Positions 1 through 9,594 of a stretch of 64,000 bases of DNA are shown one piece after another (the first letter of the stretch is position 1; each line of letters begins with the position of its first letter). Source of the DNA: Streptomyces harbinensis (GTDB lineage: Bacteria; Actinomycetota; Actinomycetes; Streptomycetales; Streptomycetaceae); NCBI RefSeq assembly GCF_900116145.1, contig NZ_FPAB01000001.1, forward strand, positions 620,001-684,000. Reading direction: 5' to 3'. Both the position numbers and the translations under genes were made by a program. The notes under the pieces are model-generated. The model was given only the letters and a program-made list of their open reading frames with translations. It searched no databases and was not told the DNA's origin.

Positions 1-1011
1 GGCCGGCGCCCCGCGCACCGGCTGCGGCTGGCTGTGGTGTCCGCGGGCCGCGTTCCGCCGGACCTGCCCGGCCGGCTGCGGGAGGCCGCCGGCGACGGCT
101 GCGCGCTGGTGGCCCTGGGCGCGGCGACCGGCGCCCCACTGTGGGCGAGCGTGCTGACGGCGGATCAGGACCCGCGTACACCGCTGGCGTTCCCGCGCGG
201 TACGCCACTGCCCGGGCACGCGCTGCGGGTGGTGGACAGCCGGGGCCGGGACTGCCCGGAGTGGGTCGTCGGCGAACTGTGGATCGGCGGGGACGCGCTG
301 CCGCTGCGGGAGACCGGCGCCGGTGACCCGTCCGCCCCGTCCGCCCCGTCCGGCGACGGCACCGGGCGCTGGTACCGCACCGGGGAGCGGGCCCGGTTCC
401 GGCCGGACGCCACGGTGGAGTTCCTGGGCCCCGCCGGCCAGGCGGTCACCCTCGCGGGCCGCCGGGTCGAACCCGGCGAGGTCGAGACCGCCCTGGAGGC
501 ACACCCCGGTATCGGGCACGCCGTGGTCCTCGCCCTGGGCGAGGACACCCACCGGCGGCTGCACGCCGTCGTCGCCGCCCGGGGCGCCGAACCCACCGAC
601 CTGGCGCGGCAGCTGAGCACCCTGCTGCCGGCCCACGCCACCCCCACCGGCTACACCTTCCTGGACCGGCTCCCGCTGACCCCGGACGGCACCGCCGACC
701 GGGAGCGGCTGGCCTCGCTCGCCGCGGCCACCTCCGGACGGGCCGGGCCGCCCGCCACCCCGATGGAACGGCGCGTCGCCGCCATCTGGGAGCGGGTGCT
801 GGGCACCGAGGTCACCGACCGGCACGCCGGGTTCTTCGCCGAGGGCGGGGACAGCATCACCGCCCTGCGGCTGGTCGCCGCCGTCAACAGCGAGCTGGGA
901 GCGGACGTCCCGGTACGGACCTTCCTCGCCGCCGCCACCCTGGCCGATCTCGCGGTCCAGGCCGAAAGCTCTGCCACCACCCACCTGCCGGAAGAGAGCG
1001 GAATCATATGA
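1..1011 (+). CDS. NRPS, 3' part: degenerate adenylation domain and peptidyl carrier domain (5' truncated)
   Basis: The frame is open from base 1, so the gene begins upstream of the window. What remains is the C-terminal part of an adenylation domain (roughly the first 235 codons) followed by a peptidyl carrier domain, whose phosphopantetheine serine (GGDSIT context) is encoded at 853-855. The A domain looks inactive: motif A7 reads YRTGER instead of YRTGDL, and A10 reads LTPDGTADR, so the lysine of the usual NGK is missing. The stop overlaps the next start (ATGA at 1008-1011), so the two NRPS subunits are translationally coupled. By family knowledge it should be a coelibactin/pyochelin-type subunit carrying a thiazoline-forming module. 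The missing N-terminal part is needed to confirm a cyclization domain. Confidence 0.85.
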   Translation, partial: GRRPAHRLRLAVVSAGRVPPDLPGRLREAAGDGCALVALGAATGAPLWASVLTADQDPRTPLAFPRGTPLPGHALRVVDSRGRDCPEWVVGELWIGGDALPLRETGAGDPSAPSAPSGDGTGRWYRTGERARFRPDATVEFLGPAGQAVTLAGRRVEPGEVETALEAHPGIGHAVVLALGEDTHRRLHAVVAARGAEPTDLARQLSTLLPAHATPTGYTFLDRLPLTPDGTADRERLASLAAATSGRAGPPATPMERRVAAIWERVLGTEVTDRHAGFFAEGGDSITALRLVAAVNSELGADVPVRTFLAAATLADLAVQAESSATTHLPEESGII

Positions 1012-4000
1012 ACGCCCAGCAGATCGTCTCCGACCTGGAAAAGGACGGCATCCGGCTCTGGGAGGAGGAGGGAACCCTGCGGTTCCGCGCCCCGCAGGGC
1101 GCGCTGACCGAGGAGCGCAAGGCGCTGCTGCGTGCCCACCGCGCGGAGGTCCTCGCCCACCTCGCCGAGCGCGCCCTCGCCACCCGGATCGTCCCCGACC
1201 CGGCCGCCGCGCACCAGCCGTTCCCGCTCACCGACATCCAGGCCGCCTACCTCGTCGGCCGGGGCAGCGCCTACGGCTACGGCGAGGTCGCCTGCCACGT
1301 CTACGTCGAACTCTCCTACCCGGCGGAAACCGATCCCGCACGGCTCAATGACGCCTGGTGGCGGATCGTCGGCCGGCACGACATGCTGCGGGCCACCGTC
1401 CACCCCGACGGGTACCAGGAAGTCCTCCCCAGCATCCCCGAACACCCCATCGCCGCCCGCGATCTGCGCGGCGCCGCCGCCGAGGAGGTGGAACGGCACG
1501 TCGAGAGCGTCCGGGAGGAACTGGCCGCCCGGGTACCGCCCACCGACGTGCCCCCGCTGTTCGCACTCCGCATGACCCACTGCGACGACGAACTGATCCT
1601 GCACCTGTCCATCGACCAGCTGATCGTCGACTACGCGAGCCTGCTGCTCGTGCTGGCCGAGCTGGAGGACGTCTACCACGGCAAGCGGCTCGAACCGCTG
1701 GACATCGGGTTCCGCGACTACGTCCTGACCCGCCGCCGCCAGACGCTCACCGGCGAGTACGACCGGCACCGCGCCTACTGGACGCGCCGGCTGCCCGAGC
1801 TGCCCCCGGCACCCGAACTCCCGGTGGCCGGTACGGGGACGACGGCCGTGGGACCGTTCCGCCGGCTGGAGGCGCGGCTCGACGCCCGCCGCCGCCGCGC
1901 CTTCGAGGCCAACGCCGCGGCCAACGGCCTCACCGCCTCCACCGCCGCGCTGACCGCCTACGCCGAGGTCATCGGCCGCTGGAGCGGCAGCCCCCGCTTC
2001 ATGCTCAACGTCCCCACCTTCACCCGGCTGCCGCTGCACGACCAGGTCGACCGGCTGGTGGGCGACTTCACCGCCGTCGAACTCCTGGCCGTCGATCTGC
2101 GGGAGGAGGCGAGCTTCGCCGAGCGTGCCAAGACCGTCGGCGCCGACCTCCTGGAGGACCTGGCGCACTCGCTGTTCACCGGCAGCCAGGTCCTCGCCGA
2201 GCTGAGCCGGGCCGGCGAGTCGGGCCCGCTGCTGATGCCCGTCGTCTTCACCAGCACCCTCGGCTCCGCCACCACCCGGCAGCCCCGCGCGCAGGTGCGG
2301 CACGCCAGGACCCAGACCCCGCAGGTGTGGCTCGACTGCCAGGTGATGGAACGCGCCGACACCCTCGCCCTCAGCTGGGACATCCGGGAGGGCGTCCTCG
2401 CCGGGGACACGGTGACCGACCTCTTCGAGGCGTTCACCGCCCTGCTGACCACCCTGGCCGACGACCCCGCCGCCTGGCGCGAGCCCGCCCGCGTCGCGCT
2501 GCCCGCGCGCACCGCGGCGGTGCGCGAGCAGGCCAACGACACCGCCGCGCCCCTCCCCCGGGGCCTGCTCCAGGACGGCCCGCTGGCCGTCGCCCGCCGC
2601 ACCCCGGACGCCGTGGCGGTCATCGGCCGCGACCGGACGATGACCTATGGCGAACTGCTGGAGCGGGCCGGCGGCGTGGCCCGGGCGCTGCGGGCCGCCG
2701 GCATCGGGGCCGGCGACATCGTCGCCATCACCATGGACAAGGGCTGGGAGCAGCCCGCCGCGGTCCTCGCCACCCTGCTGACCGGGGCCGCCTATCTGCC
2801 GCTGGACACCAACCAGCCGCGCGCCCGCCGGGACACCATCCTCTCCGACGCGCACGCCGCGGCCGTCCTCACCCAGTCCTGGCTGGAAGCCGGCCAGGAC
2901 TGGCCCGAACACCTCACCGTCCTCCCGGTGGACACCTGCCCGCCCGCCGCGCCGCCCGCCGACGCCCCGGACACCGAACCCGACGACCTGGCCTACGTCA
3001 TCTACACCTCCGGCTCCACCGGGGCGCCCAAGGGCGTGATGATCTCGCACGCCGCCGCGCTGAACACGGTCGCCGACATCAACCGCCGCTACGAGGTCGG
3101 CCCGCAGGACCGGGTGTTCGCCCTCGCCCAGCTCGGCTTCGACCTGTCGGTCTACGACATCTTCGGCCCCCTGTCCCTGGGCGCGGCCATGGTGCTGCCC
3201 GATCCGGCGCGCCGCGGCGACCCCTCCAGCTGGGCGGAGATCGTCCGCGCCGAGGGCGTCACCCTGTGGAACTCGGTGCCGGGCCAGTTGCAGATGCTGC
3301 ACGATTATCTGCGGGCCGACGACCCGCCGCTGCCCGGGCTGCGGCTGATGCTGCTCTCCGGCGACTGGATCCCGCCCACCCTGCCCTCCGCCGTCGCCCG
3401 CTGGGCGCCCCACGCGCGGGTGCACAGCCTGGGCGGCGCCACCGAGGCGTCCATCTGGTCCATCCAGCACCCGATCGGCGCGGACGACGCGCGGCGCCGG
3501 AGCATCCCGTACGGCAAGCCGCTGGCCAACCAGACCTTCCATGTGCTGGACGCCGCCCTGCGGCCCCGCCCCGACCTGGTGCCCGGGGAGCTGTACATCG
3601 GCGGCGCCGGGCTCGCCCAGGGCTATCTCGGGGACAGCGCCAGGACCGCCGAACGTTTCGTCCACCACCCCGGCACCGGCGAACGGCTGTACCGCACCGG
3701 CGACCTCGGCCGTTACCTGCCGGACGGCTCGATCGAGTTCCTCGGCCGCGACGACCACCAGGTGAAGATCCGCGGCTACCGGATCGAACTCGGCGAGATC
3801 CAGGCCGCTCTGGACGCCCTGCCCGCCGTGGGCGCCGCCGCCGTGGTCGTCGCGGGCGGCCGGGGCGAGGCCCCCTCGTCCGCGCCGCAGACCCTGGCCG
3901 CGTTCGTGGAGCCCGCCCGCCGCGACACGCCGCTGCCCGTCCCCGCCTGGCTCGCCCCCGCCGCGGACGCGGCCATGGCCGAGGCGTCGTCCGGCGTCGA

Positions 4001-6479
4001 CGTGGCGGCGCTCGCCGCCTTCCGTACGGCGCTGGGCGAGGCCGCGCTGTGCTCCATCGCGGACACCCTCGCCCCCGCCTTCGGCGACGGGTCCGGCCCC
4101 AGGACCGCCGCGGAGATCAACGCGGCGCTCGGTGTCGCCCCCGCCCACCACCGGCTGGTCCGCCGCTGGCTGCGCTCACTCGCCGACGCCGGACGGCTCA
4201 CCGCCCTGCCCGGCGGCGGCTACCGGGAACTGCGGGCCCCGGGCGCGGAGGCCACCGCCGCGGCCTGGGAGTCGGCGGCCGGACACGAACGGGCGGCCCG
4301 CTGGTCCCCCGAGCTGTTCGCCACCGTCCGCCGCTGCGCCGGCATCCTGACCCGGCTGCTCACCGGGCAGCACACCGTCGCCGAACTGCCCTTCGCGGAC
4401 GCGTCCCCCGAGGCGCTCGCCGCCGCATACCGCGGCAACACCGCCTCCCGTACCCTCCACCGGGTCCTGGCGGACGGCATCGGGGAGATCGCCCGCCGCC
4501 ACGCGGGCGCGGCCCCCCTGCGGATCATGGAGGCCGGACTGCGCGGCGGCGGCGCCGTCGCCGGCATCCTGGCGGCGCTGGGCGACACCCCCGTCGACTA
4601 CCTGGCCACCGATCCCGCCGCCCGGCACCGCGCCGCCGTGGAGGCGGAGTGCGCGGACGACCCGCGGGTGCGCTGCGCGCCCTTCGACCCGGCGCTCGAC
4701 CCGCGTGACCAGGGCTACCCGCCCAACTCCGTGGACGTGCTGGTGTGCGTCGGCGTGCTCGACAACCTCCCCGACATCGGCGCGGCGGTGCACCGTCTGG
4801 GGTCGCTGGTGGCGCCGGGCGGCTGGCTCGTCCTGCTGGAGAACACCGACGACGAGGACCACGCGGTGCGGATCTCCACCGAGTTCCTGCCCGAGCACGC
4901 CGGTCCGTTCGACGACCTCCGCCGGGAGGCGGAGCAGACCTTCCTGGGGACGGCGCAGTGGTCGCGGCTGCTGACCGAGCGGGAGGGCAGGATCGTGGCG
5001 GAGTACCCGGCCGACGCGTCCACCGCCGCCGCCTTCGGCCAGCGGCTGTACTTCGTCCAGCCCAAGCCGTACCGGGAGCCGCTGGACGCCGCCGCGCTGG
5101 CCGCCCACGCCGGCGCGCTGCTGCCCGAGTACGCGGTGCCCGCCCAGTGGCAGATCCTCGACGCGCTGCCGCTGACCGCGAACGGCAAGACCGACCGGGC
5201 GCTGCTGGAGCGCTGGGCCGGCCGGCCCGAACGGCAGGCCCTCGCCCCCGCGTCCGACCAGCCGCGCGACGCTCTGGAGCGCGCGCTCGCCGCCCTGTGG
5301 TGCGAACTGCTGGAGCTGGAGCGGGTCGGCCGTGACGACGACCTGTTCGCCCTCGGCGGCGACTCCCTGCTGGTGGCCCGCATCGTCGGCCGGCTCCGGG
5401 AGGGCCTGGACGGTCTCGACAGCGAGTGGGACCTCGAATGGGAGGTCGTGCTGCGGCATCTGCTGCGCCGGCCCACCGTGGCCGGGCTCGCCGACTACCT
5501 CCGCGACGTCTCGGCCGGCCCCGGGGGCACCGAGGCCGCCGAGTCCTCTCCGATCGTCACCCTGGAGGAGGCGGACGGGCCGGTGACCGTCCTGGTGCAC
5601 GCCGGGACCGGCACCCTGCTGCCCTACCGGCCGCTGATCACCGAGATCCGGGCCGCGTCCTCGGGCCGCAACGCCCTGGTGGGGCTGGAGATCCCGGAGC
5701 TGGACGCGTTCCTCAACGCGGACCCCACCGGGCTGATCGACCGGCTCGCCGCCCGCTACGCCCGCGCCCTGCAAGACGCCGGGCACACCCGGTTCGACAT
5801 CGTGGGCTACTGCGTGGGCGGGGTCATCGCCACCGAAGTGGCCCGCGTCCTGGGCGAGTCGGGGGCGGAGGTCCGCAGCCTCACCGTCATCAGCAGCCAC
5901 AGCCCCACCTTCCGGATCGACGACGAGCTGCTGTCGGAGTACTCCTTCGCCCTGATGATGGGCATGGACCTGGCGCACATCGGCTTCCCGGCGGACCAGG
6001 ACCGGGTGGGCGCGGCCGTCGGGGCCGTCCTCGACCGCTCCCCCGACGCGGTCGCCGACGGCGCGATCGCCGACCTGGACGGCGCGTACGCCGACATCGC
6101 GGCGGCCTTCGCCGCCCTGGAGGCGCTGCCCAGGATGGCCCGGGTGGGCCGGATGGTGGAGGCCCTGCCGCCGGAACTGGCCGGCACCTACCAGCCGGAG
6201 GGCCTGCTGCGCGCCCTGCGCACCTACCAGCAGAGCACGTTCGCGCTCAGCCGGCACCGCGCCGAACCGTACGCCGGGGACATCACCTTCCTGCGGCACA
6301 ACGGCGCCTACCCGTTCCCGGGCAGCGCCGACACCATCACCGACCACTGGGCGAAGATCTGCCTGGGTGAACTGAGCAGCCGGGACATCCCCGGCCAGCA
6401 CTTCACCTGCATGACCGGCGATCACGTGCCCACCGTCTTCAGCCACCTGAGCGACATCGTCGAAGGGATGACGCCGTGA
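1008..6479 (+). CDS. NRPS, Cy-A(Cys)-MT-PCP-TE, thiazoline siderophore/zincophore synthetase
   Basis: This 1823-residue NRPS resembles PchF and the terminal coelibactin subunit. Residues 1-55 form a small helical docking region. The heterocyclization domain (about 70-490) has FPLTDIQAAYLVGR and the diagnostic DxxxxDxxS (Asp203 to Ser211). The A domain (about 525-935) has YTSGSTGAPKG, YRTGDL and a pocket I read as D-L-Y-N-L-S-L-I-W, which matches the cysteine code. A winged-helix/methyltransferase-like insertion sits between A8 and A10 (about 940-1365). An intact A10 (LTANGKTDR) follows, then a PCP (Ser1453) and a thioesterase (about 1520-1823) whose nucleophile elbow is GYCVGG with Cys1602. 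Expected role: bind cysteine, cyclise it to thiazoline, possibly C-methylate it, and release the chain. The SAM motif of the insertion is poor, so methylation is doubtful. Confidence 0.93.
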   Translation: MNAQQIVSDLEKDGIRLWEEEGTLRFRAPQGALTEERKALLRAHRAEVLAHLAERALATRIVPDPAAAHQPFPLTDIQAAYLVGRGSAYGYGEVACHVYVELSYPAETDPARLNDAWWRIVGRHDMLRATVHPDGYQEVLPSIPEHPIAARDLRGAAAEEVERHVESVREELAARVPPTDVPPLFALRMTHCDDELILHLSIDQLIVDYASLLLVLAELEDVYHGKRLEPLDIGFRDYVLTRRRQTLTGEYDRHRAYWTRRLPELPPAPELPVAGTGTTAVGPFRRLEARLDARRRRAFEANAAANGLTASTAALTAYAEVIGRWSGSPRFMLNVPTFTRLPLHDQVDRLVGDFTAVELLAVDLREEASFAERAKTVGADLLEDLAHSLFTGSQVLAELSRAGESGPLLMPVVFTSTLGSATTRQPRAQVRHARTQTPQVWLDCQVMERADTLALSWDIREGVLAGDTVTDLFEAFTALLTTLADDPAAWREPARVALPARTAAVREQANDTAAPLPRGLLQDGPLAVARRTPDAVAVIGRDRTMTYGELLERAGGVARALRAAGIGAGDIVAITMDKGWEQPAAVLATLLTGAAYLPLDTNQPRARRDTILSDAHAAAVLTQSWLEAGQDWPEHLTVLPVDTCPPAAPPADAPDTEPDDLAYVIYTSGSTGAPKGVMISHAAALNTVADINRRYEVGPQDRVFALAQLGFDLSVYDIFGPLSLGAAMVLPDPARRGDPSSWAEIVRAEGVTLWNSVPGQLQMLHDYLRADDPPLPGLRLMLLSGDWIPPTLPSAVARWAPHARVHSLGGATEASIWSIQHPIGADDARRRSIPYGKPLANQTFHVLDAALRPRPDLVPGELYIGGAGLAQGYLGDSARTAERFVHHPGTGERLYRTGDLGRYLPDGSIEFLGRDDHQVKIRGYRIELGEIQAALDALPAVGAAAVVVAGGRGEAPSSAPQTLAAFVEPARRDTPLPVPAWLAPAADAAMAEASSGVDVAALAAFRTALGEAALCSIADTLAPAFGDGSGPRTAAEINAALGVAPAHHRLVRRWLRSLADAGRLTALPGGGYRELRAPGAEATAAAWESAAGHERAARWSPELFATVRRCAGILTRLLTGQHTVAELPFADASPEALAAAYRGNTASRTLHRVLADGIGEIARRHAGAAPLRIMEAGLRGGGAVAGILAALGDTPVDYLATDPAARHRAAVEAECADDPRVRCAPFDPALDPRDQGYPPNSVDVLVCVGVLDNLPDIGAAVHRLGSLVAPGGWLVLLENTDDEDHAVRISTEFLPEHAGPFDDLRREAEQTFLGTAQWSRLLTEREGRIVAEYPADASTAAAFGQRLYFVQPKPYREPLDAAALAAHAGALLPEYAVPAQWQILDALPLTANGKTDRALLERWAGRPERQALAPASDQPRDALERALAALWCELLELERVGRDDDLFALGGDSLLVARIVGRLREGLDGLDSEWDLEWEVVLRHLLRRPTVAGLADYLRDVSAGPGGTEAAESSPIVTLEEADGPVTVLVHAGTGTLLPYRPLITEIRAASSGRNALVGLEIPELDAFLNADPTGLIDRLAARYARALQDAGHTRFDIVGYCVGGVIATEVARVLGESGAEVRSLTVISSHSPTFRIDDELLSEYSFALMMGMDLAHIGFPADQDRVGAAVGAVLDRSPDAVADGAIADLDGAYADIAAAFAALEALPRMARVGRMVEALPPELAGTYQPEGLLRALRTYQQSTFALSRHRAEPYAGDITFLRHNGAYPFPGSADTITDHWAKICLGELSSRDIPGQHFTCMTGDHVPTVFSHLSDIVEGMTP

Positions 6480-7618
6480 TCGCCGTTCTGGGAGCCTCCG
6501 GAGAGGTCGGCCGGCACGCCGTCGCCGCCCTGGCCCGGGCGGGCACCGGCCCGCTCCGGCTGGGGGCCCGCCGCCCCGGAGCCATCGGCACCGAGGAGGC
6601 GGGCCCCGGGGCCCGGGTCATGGCGGTGGACGCCACCGACCCGGCCGCGCTGGCCCGGTTCTGCGCGGGCAGCCGGCTGGTCCTCAACTGCGCGGGACCG
6701 AGCTACCTGCTCAAGGAGACGGTGGCGCGGGCGGCCCTGGCGGCCGGCGCCGACTACGTGGACGTGCTGGGCGACGACCCGGTCGCCGAGGCCCTGGCCG
6801 CCGCCGGGGCCCCGGCCGCCGGGCGCACCGCCGTGCTGTCGGCCGGCACCGTACCGGGCCTGTCCGTGCTCGTCCCGCGCCATGTCCTGGCGCTGACCGG
6901 CCCCGGGGAGGCCGCGGCCACCGCGCTGACCGTCCACGCCGGGGGCCTGGAGCGGGCCACCCCCACCGTCGCGGCCGACATCCTGCTGTCGCTCACGACG
7001 GGCGGGGTGGGCGGCGAGCGGTTCGGCCACCCGCTGGCGGCCTGGCGCGACGGCCGCCGCGAGCAGCGCGTCCTGCGGACCGACGAGTCCGCCGAAGTGC
7101 CCTTCTACCCGGACCGGGTGGCGGTGCAGCCGCTGCTCACCGCCGAGATCGAACGGCTGGCCGCGGCCCTGCCCCTGGAGCGGGCCGACTGGTACAACGT
7201 GTTCCCCGGCCGCCGGACCCGTGCGCTGTTCACCGCGCTGCCCACGCTGCCGGTGGACTCCCCGGAGCAGCGCGCCGCGGTGATCGACCGCGTCATCCGG
7301 GCGAGCGAGGCCGACCTCGCCGGCGCCGACCCGTACTACCGGATGGTCTTCACGCTGTCCGCTCCCACCTGGTCGCGGACCGCCGTCGTCCGGGCCGGGG
7401 ACAGCTACCGGCTCACCGGGGCCGTCGCGGCGCTCACCGTACGCGCCCTGCTGGCGGGCCGGATCCGGCCCGGGCTGCACTTCGCCGGGGACGTGCTGGA
7501 CCCCGGCGAGGTCGTCGCGGAGCTGGCCCGGGACGGGGCCGCCGAGGTCGAGGTGTTCGCCACCGCGGCGCCCGGCGGCGCCCCGGCGCAGCTCGCGTTC
7601 GAGGACGGTGCCCTGTGA
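6476..7618 (+). CDS. Saccharopine dehydrogenase-like NAD(P)-dependent oxidoreductase in NRPS operon
   Basis: A 380-residue protein starting at a GTG that overlaps the NRPS stop (GTGA). The N-terminus, MIAVLGASGEVGRH, is a Rossmann GxxGxxG fingerprint. The following pattern, including NCAGPSYLLKETVARAALAAG and the segment around YVDVLGDD, is typical of the saccharopine dehydrogenase NADP-binding family, which includes trans-acting enoyl reductases and other non-lysine-pathway members. A protein of this family lies at the same place in the coelibactin locus of S. coelicolor, between the terminal NRPS and the imide reductase. Its substrate is unknown; a redox tailoring step on the thiazoline chain is the natural inference. 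Confidence 0.8.
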   Translation: MIAVLGASGEVGRHAVAALARAGTGPLRLGARRPGAIGTEEAGPGARVMAVDATDPAALARFCAGSRLVLNCAGPSYLLKETVARAALAAGADYVDVLGDDPVAEALAAAGAPAAGRTAVLSAGTVPGLSVLVPRHVLALTGPGEAAATALTVHAGGLERATPTVAADILLSLTTGGVGGERFGHPLAAWRDGRREQRVLRTDESAEVPFYPDRVAVQPLLTAEIERLAAALPLERADWYNVFPGRRTRALFTALPTLPVDSPEQRAAVIDRVIRASEADLAGADPYYRMVFTLSAPTWSRTAVVRAGDSYRLTGAVAALTVRALLAGRIRPGLHFAGDVLDPGEVVAELARDGAAEVEVFATAAPGGAPAQLAFEDGAL

Positions 7619-9594
7619 CCGTCCCGCCGTCCCCGCCGTCCCCCGGCCGTCCGCTGCGCACCGTGGTCGCGGGCACCAACTTCGGCCGCTTCTACATCGA
7701 CGCGGTGAACGCCCACCCCGGGTTCGAGCTGGCCGGCATCCTGGCCCGGGGCGGCGCCCACTCACGCGCGCTGGCCGGGAAGCTCGGCGTGCCCTGCTGG
7801 ACACGGCTGGCCGACCTGCCCGGCGACATCGACGCCGCCGTCGTCGCCGTCCCGTCCGCCGTGATGGGCGGCAACGGGACGGAGCTGGGGCGGGAGTTGC
7901 TGGAACGCGGAGTGCACGTCCTCCAGGAACACCCGCTGCACCCGGACGAACTGGCCGGTTCGCTCCGTCTCGCCCGGGCCCGGGGCCGGCAGTTCCGGGT
8001 CAACACCCACTACCCGCACGTGCGGTCGGTGCGCCGCTTCCTGCGCGCGGCGACCGCGCTGCGGGCCCGGCAGCCGGTGCTGTTCGTGGACGCCGCCGCC
8101 CCGGTGCACGTCCTGGCTCCCCTGGTGGACATCCTCGGCCGGGCCCTGGGCGGGCTGCGCCCCTGGCGGCTGGACGACCCGGCGCCGGTGTCGCGGGAGG
8201 TCGGCGCGGCCACCGGGGACCGTACCCCGGTCCAGCTGCTGCACGGCGCGATCGCCGGTGCCCCGGTGACCCTGCGGGTGCAGAACCAGCTGCACCCGGG
8301 GGACCGCGACAACCACGCGCTGTTCTGGCACCGCGTCGCCATCGGCACCGAGGGTGGGGTACTCACCCTCGCCGACACCCATGGGCCGGTGCTGTGGCAT
8401 CCGAGGCTGCACTCGCCCCGGGACGACGGCCACCGGCTGGTGTTCGAGGCGGGGCCGGGGGCGGAGGATCTGCTGCTCCCCGCCGCCGAGGTGGTCGGCG
8501 ATCCGGCCGGGACGCCGCCGCGCTTCGCGGACATCTTCTCCTCGTGGTGGCCCGAGGCGGTCGGCGAGGCGCTCGGGTCGTTCGCCGAGGGCATCGCCAG
8601 GGGAGACGACCCGCTGCGGTCGGCGGGCCACGATCTGGCGGTCTTCGGGCTGTGGCGCGATCTGATGGCCCGGCTCGGCCCGCCCGAACTCATCCGCCCG
8701 CCCGCCCCGCGCCCGCTGACGGTCCGCGACCTGGACCCGGAGCCGGCGGGCGCGCCGGATCCGGCGCCGGACGGCGGTCCCCGTCCCGCCGAGGCCGCCG
8801 CCGCCCGCCGGCCCCCGGCGGCGGCCGGCGCCGGGGACGAACCGGGGGCGGGCTACACCGGCCCCGCCGAGTTCTTCGATCTGGGCGCCGGTGAGCACAC
8901 CTCGCGCACCGGCCCGGCCGTGGTCGCCGCGCTCGCCGGAATCGACCCGCACAGCGGCCCGCTGCTGGACATCGGGGCGGGCACCGGCCTGGTCACCCGG
9001 CAGATCGCCCGCGCCTACCCGGACTGCCACCTCGTCGCCGCAGAACCGGCGGCCGGGATGCGGGCGGTGCTCACCGCGCGGCTGGCCGAGGACCCCGACC
9101 TCGCGCGGCGGGTCACCGTACGGCCCGACGCGGCGCACGAACTGGCCCTGCCGGACCGGATCTGCGCGGCGGTGCTCTGCGGCGTCCTGGGGCACATCGA
9201 CGCCCCGGGCCGCCGGGAGCTGCTGCGCGCGCTGGCGGAACGGCTGGCGCCCGGGGCCCCGTTGATCGTGGAGATGATGGGGCTGACCGCGCCGGTCTCG
9301 ATGCCCCCGACCCGGCTGCGCCGGGCCGCCCTCGGCCGCCGCACGTACGAGTGGTGGATGTCCGGGGAGCCCTCCGGCGAGGAGCGGATGCGGCTGGACA
9401 CCACCTGGCGGGTGTTCGAGGACGGGAAGCAAGTGCACGAGGTGCGCGACCACTACCACTGGTACACGGTCGGCCTGGAGCGGATCGCGCGGGAGAGCGG
9501 GCTGGTGCTGGAGCGGCCACCCGCGCCGCACGCGGCGGCCGTTCCGCACCTCGGGGTGCTGCGCGGTGCGGAACGGCGCCCGGTCACCAGGTGA
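7615..9594 (+). CDS. Thiazolinyl imide reductase-methyltransferase fusion
   Basis: A 659-residue two-domain protein with a GTG start overlapping the previous stop (GTGA). Residues 1 to about 385 are a Gfo/Idh/MocA-like thiazolinyl imide reductase of the PchG/Irp3 type (RTVVAGTNFGRFYIDAV, EHPLHPDELAGS, NTHYPHVRSVRRF). This family reduces thiazoline to thiazolidine with NADPH while the substrate is on the NRPS carrier. A Pro/Ala/Gly-rich linker (about 385-415) leads to a class I SAM methyltransferase with LLDIGAGTGLVTRQI near residue 449. The methyltransferase half is clearly related to the stand-alone enzyme at 11808-12539: both carry TYEWW and a W-(R/K)-VF-x-DG-(K/R)-QV segment. The last bases overlap the convergent P450 gene by 11 bp. 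Confidence 0.85.
   Translation: MTVPPSPPSPGRPLRTVVAGTNFGRFYIDAVNAHPGFELAGILARGGAHSRALAGKLGVPCWTRLADLPGDIDAAVVAVPSAVMGGNGTELGRELLERGVHVLQEHPLHPDELAGSLRLARARGRQFRVNTHYPHVRSVRRFLRAATALRARQPVLFVDAAAPVHVLAPLVDILGRALGGLRPWRLDDPAPVSREVGAATGDRTPVQLLHGAIAGAPVTLRVQNQLHPGDRDNHALFWHRVAIGTEGGVLTLADTHGPVLWHPRLHSPRDDGHRLVFEAGPGAEDLLLPAAEVVGDPAGTPPRFADIFSSWWPEAVGEALGSFAEGIARGDDPLRSAGHDLAVFGLWRDLMARLGPPELIRPPAPRPLTVRDLDPEPAGAPDPAPDGGPRPAEAAAARRPPAAAGAGDEPGAGYTGPAEFFDLGAGEHTSRTGPAVVAALAGIDPHSGPLLDIGAGTGLVTRQIARAYPDCHLVAAEPAAGMRAVLTARLAEDPDLARRVTVRPDAAHELALPDRICAAVLCGVLGHIDAPGRRELLRALAERLAPGAPLIVEMMGLTAPVSMPPTRLRRAALGRRTYEWWMSGEPSGEERMRLDTTWRVFEDGKQVHEVRDHYHWYTVGLERIARESGLVLERPPAPHAAAVPHLGVLRGAERRPVTR

Noticed and set aside
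651..4151. Very long open frame on the minus strand (over 1100 codons) across the NRPS genes
   Set aside because: It is antisense to clear NRPS domains, its product is Gly/Val/Arg/Gln-rich without motifs, and such frames arise from high third-position GC.
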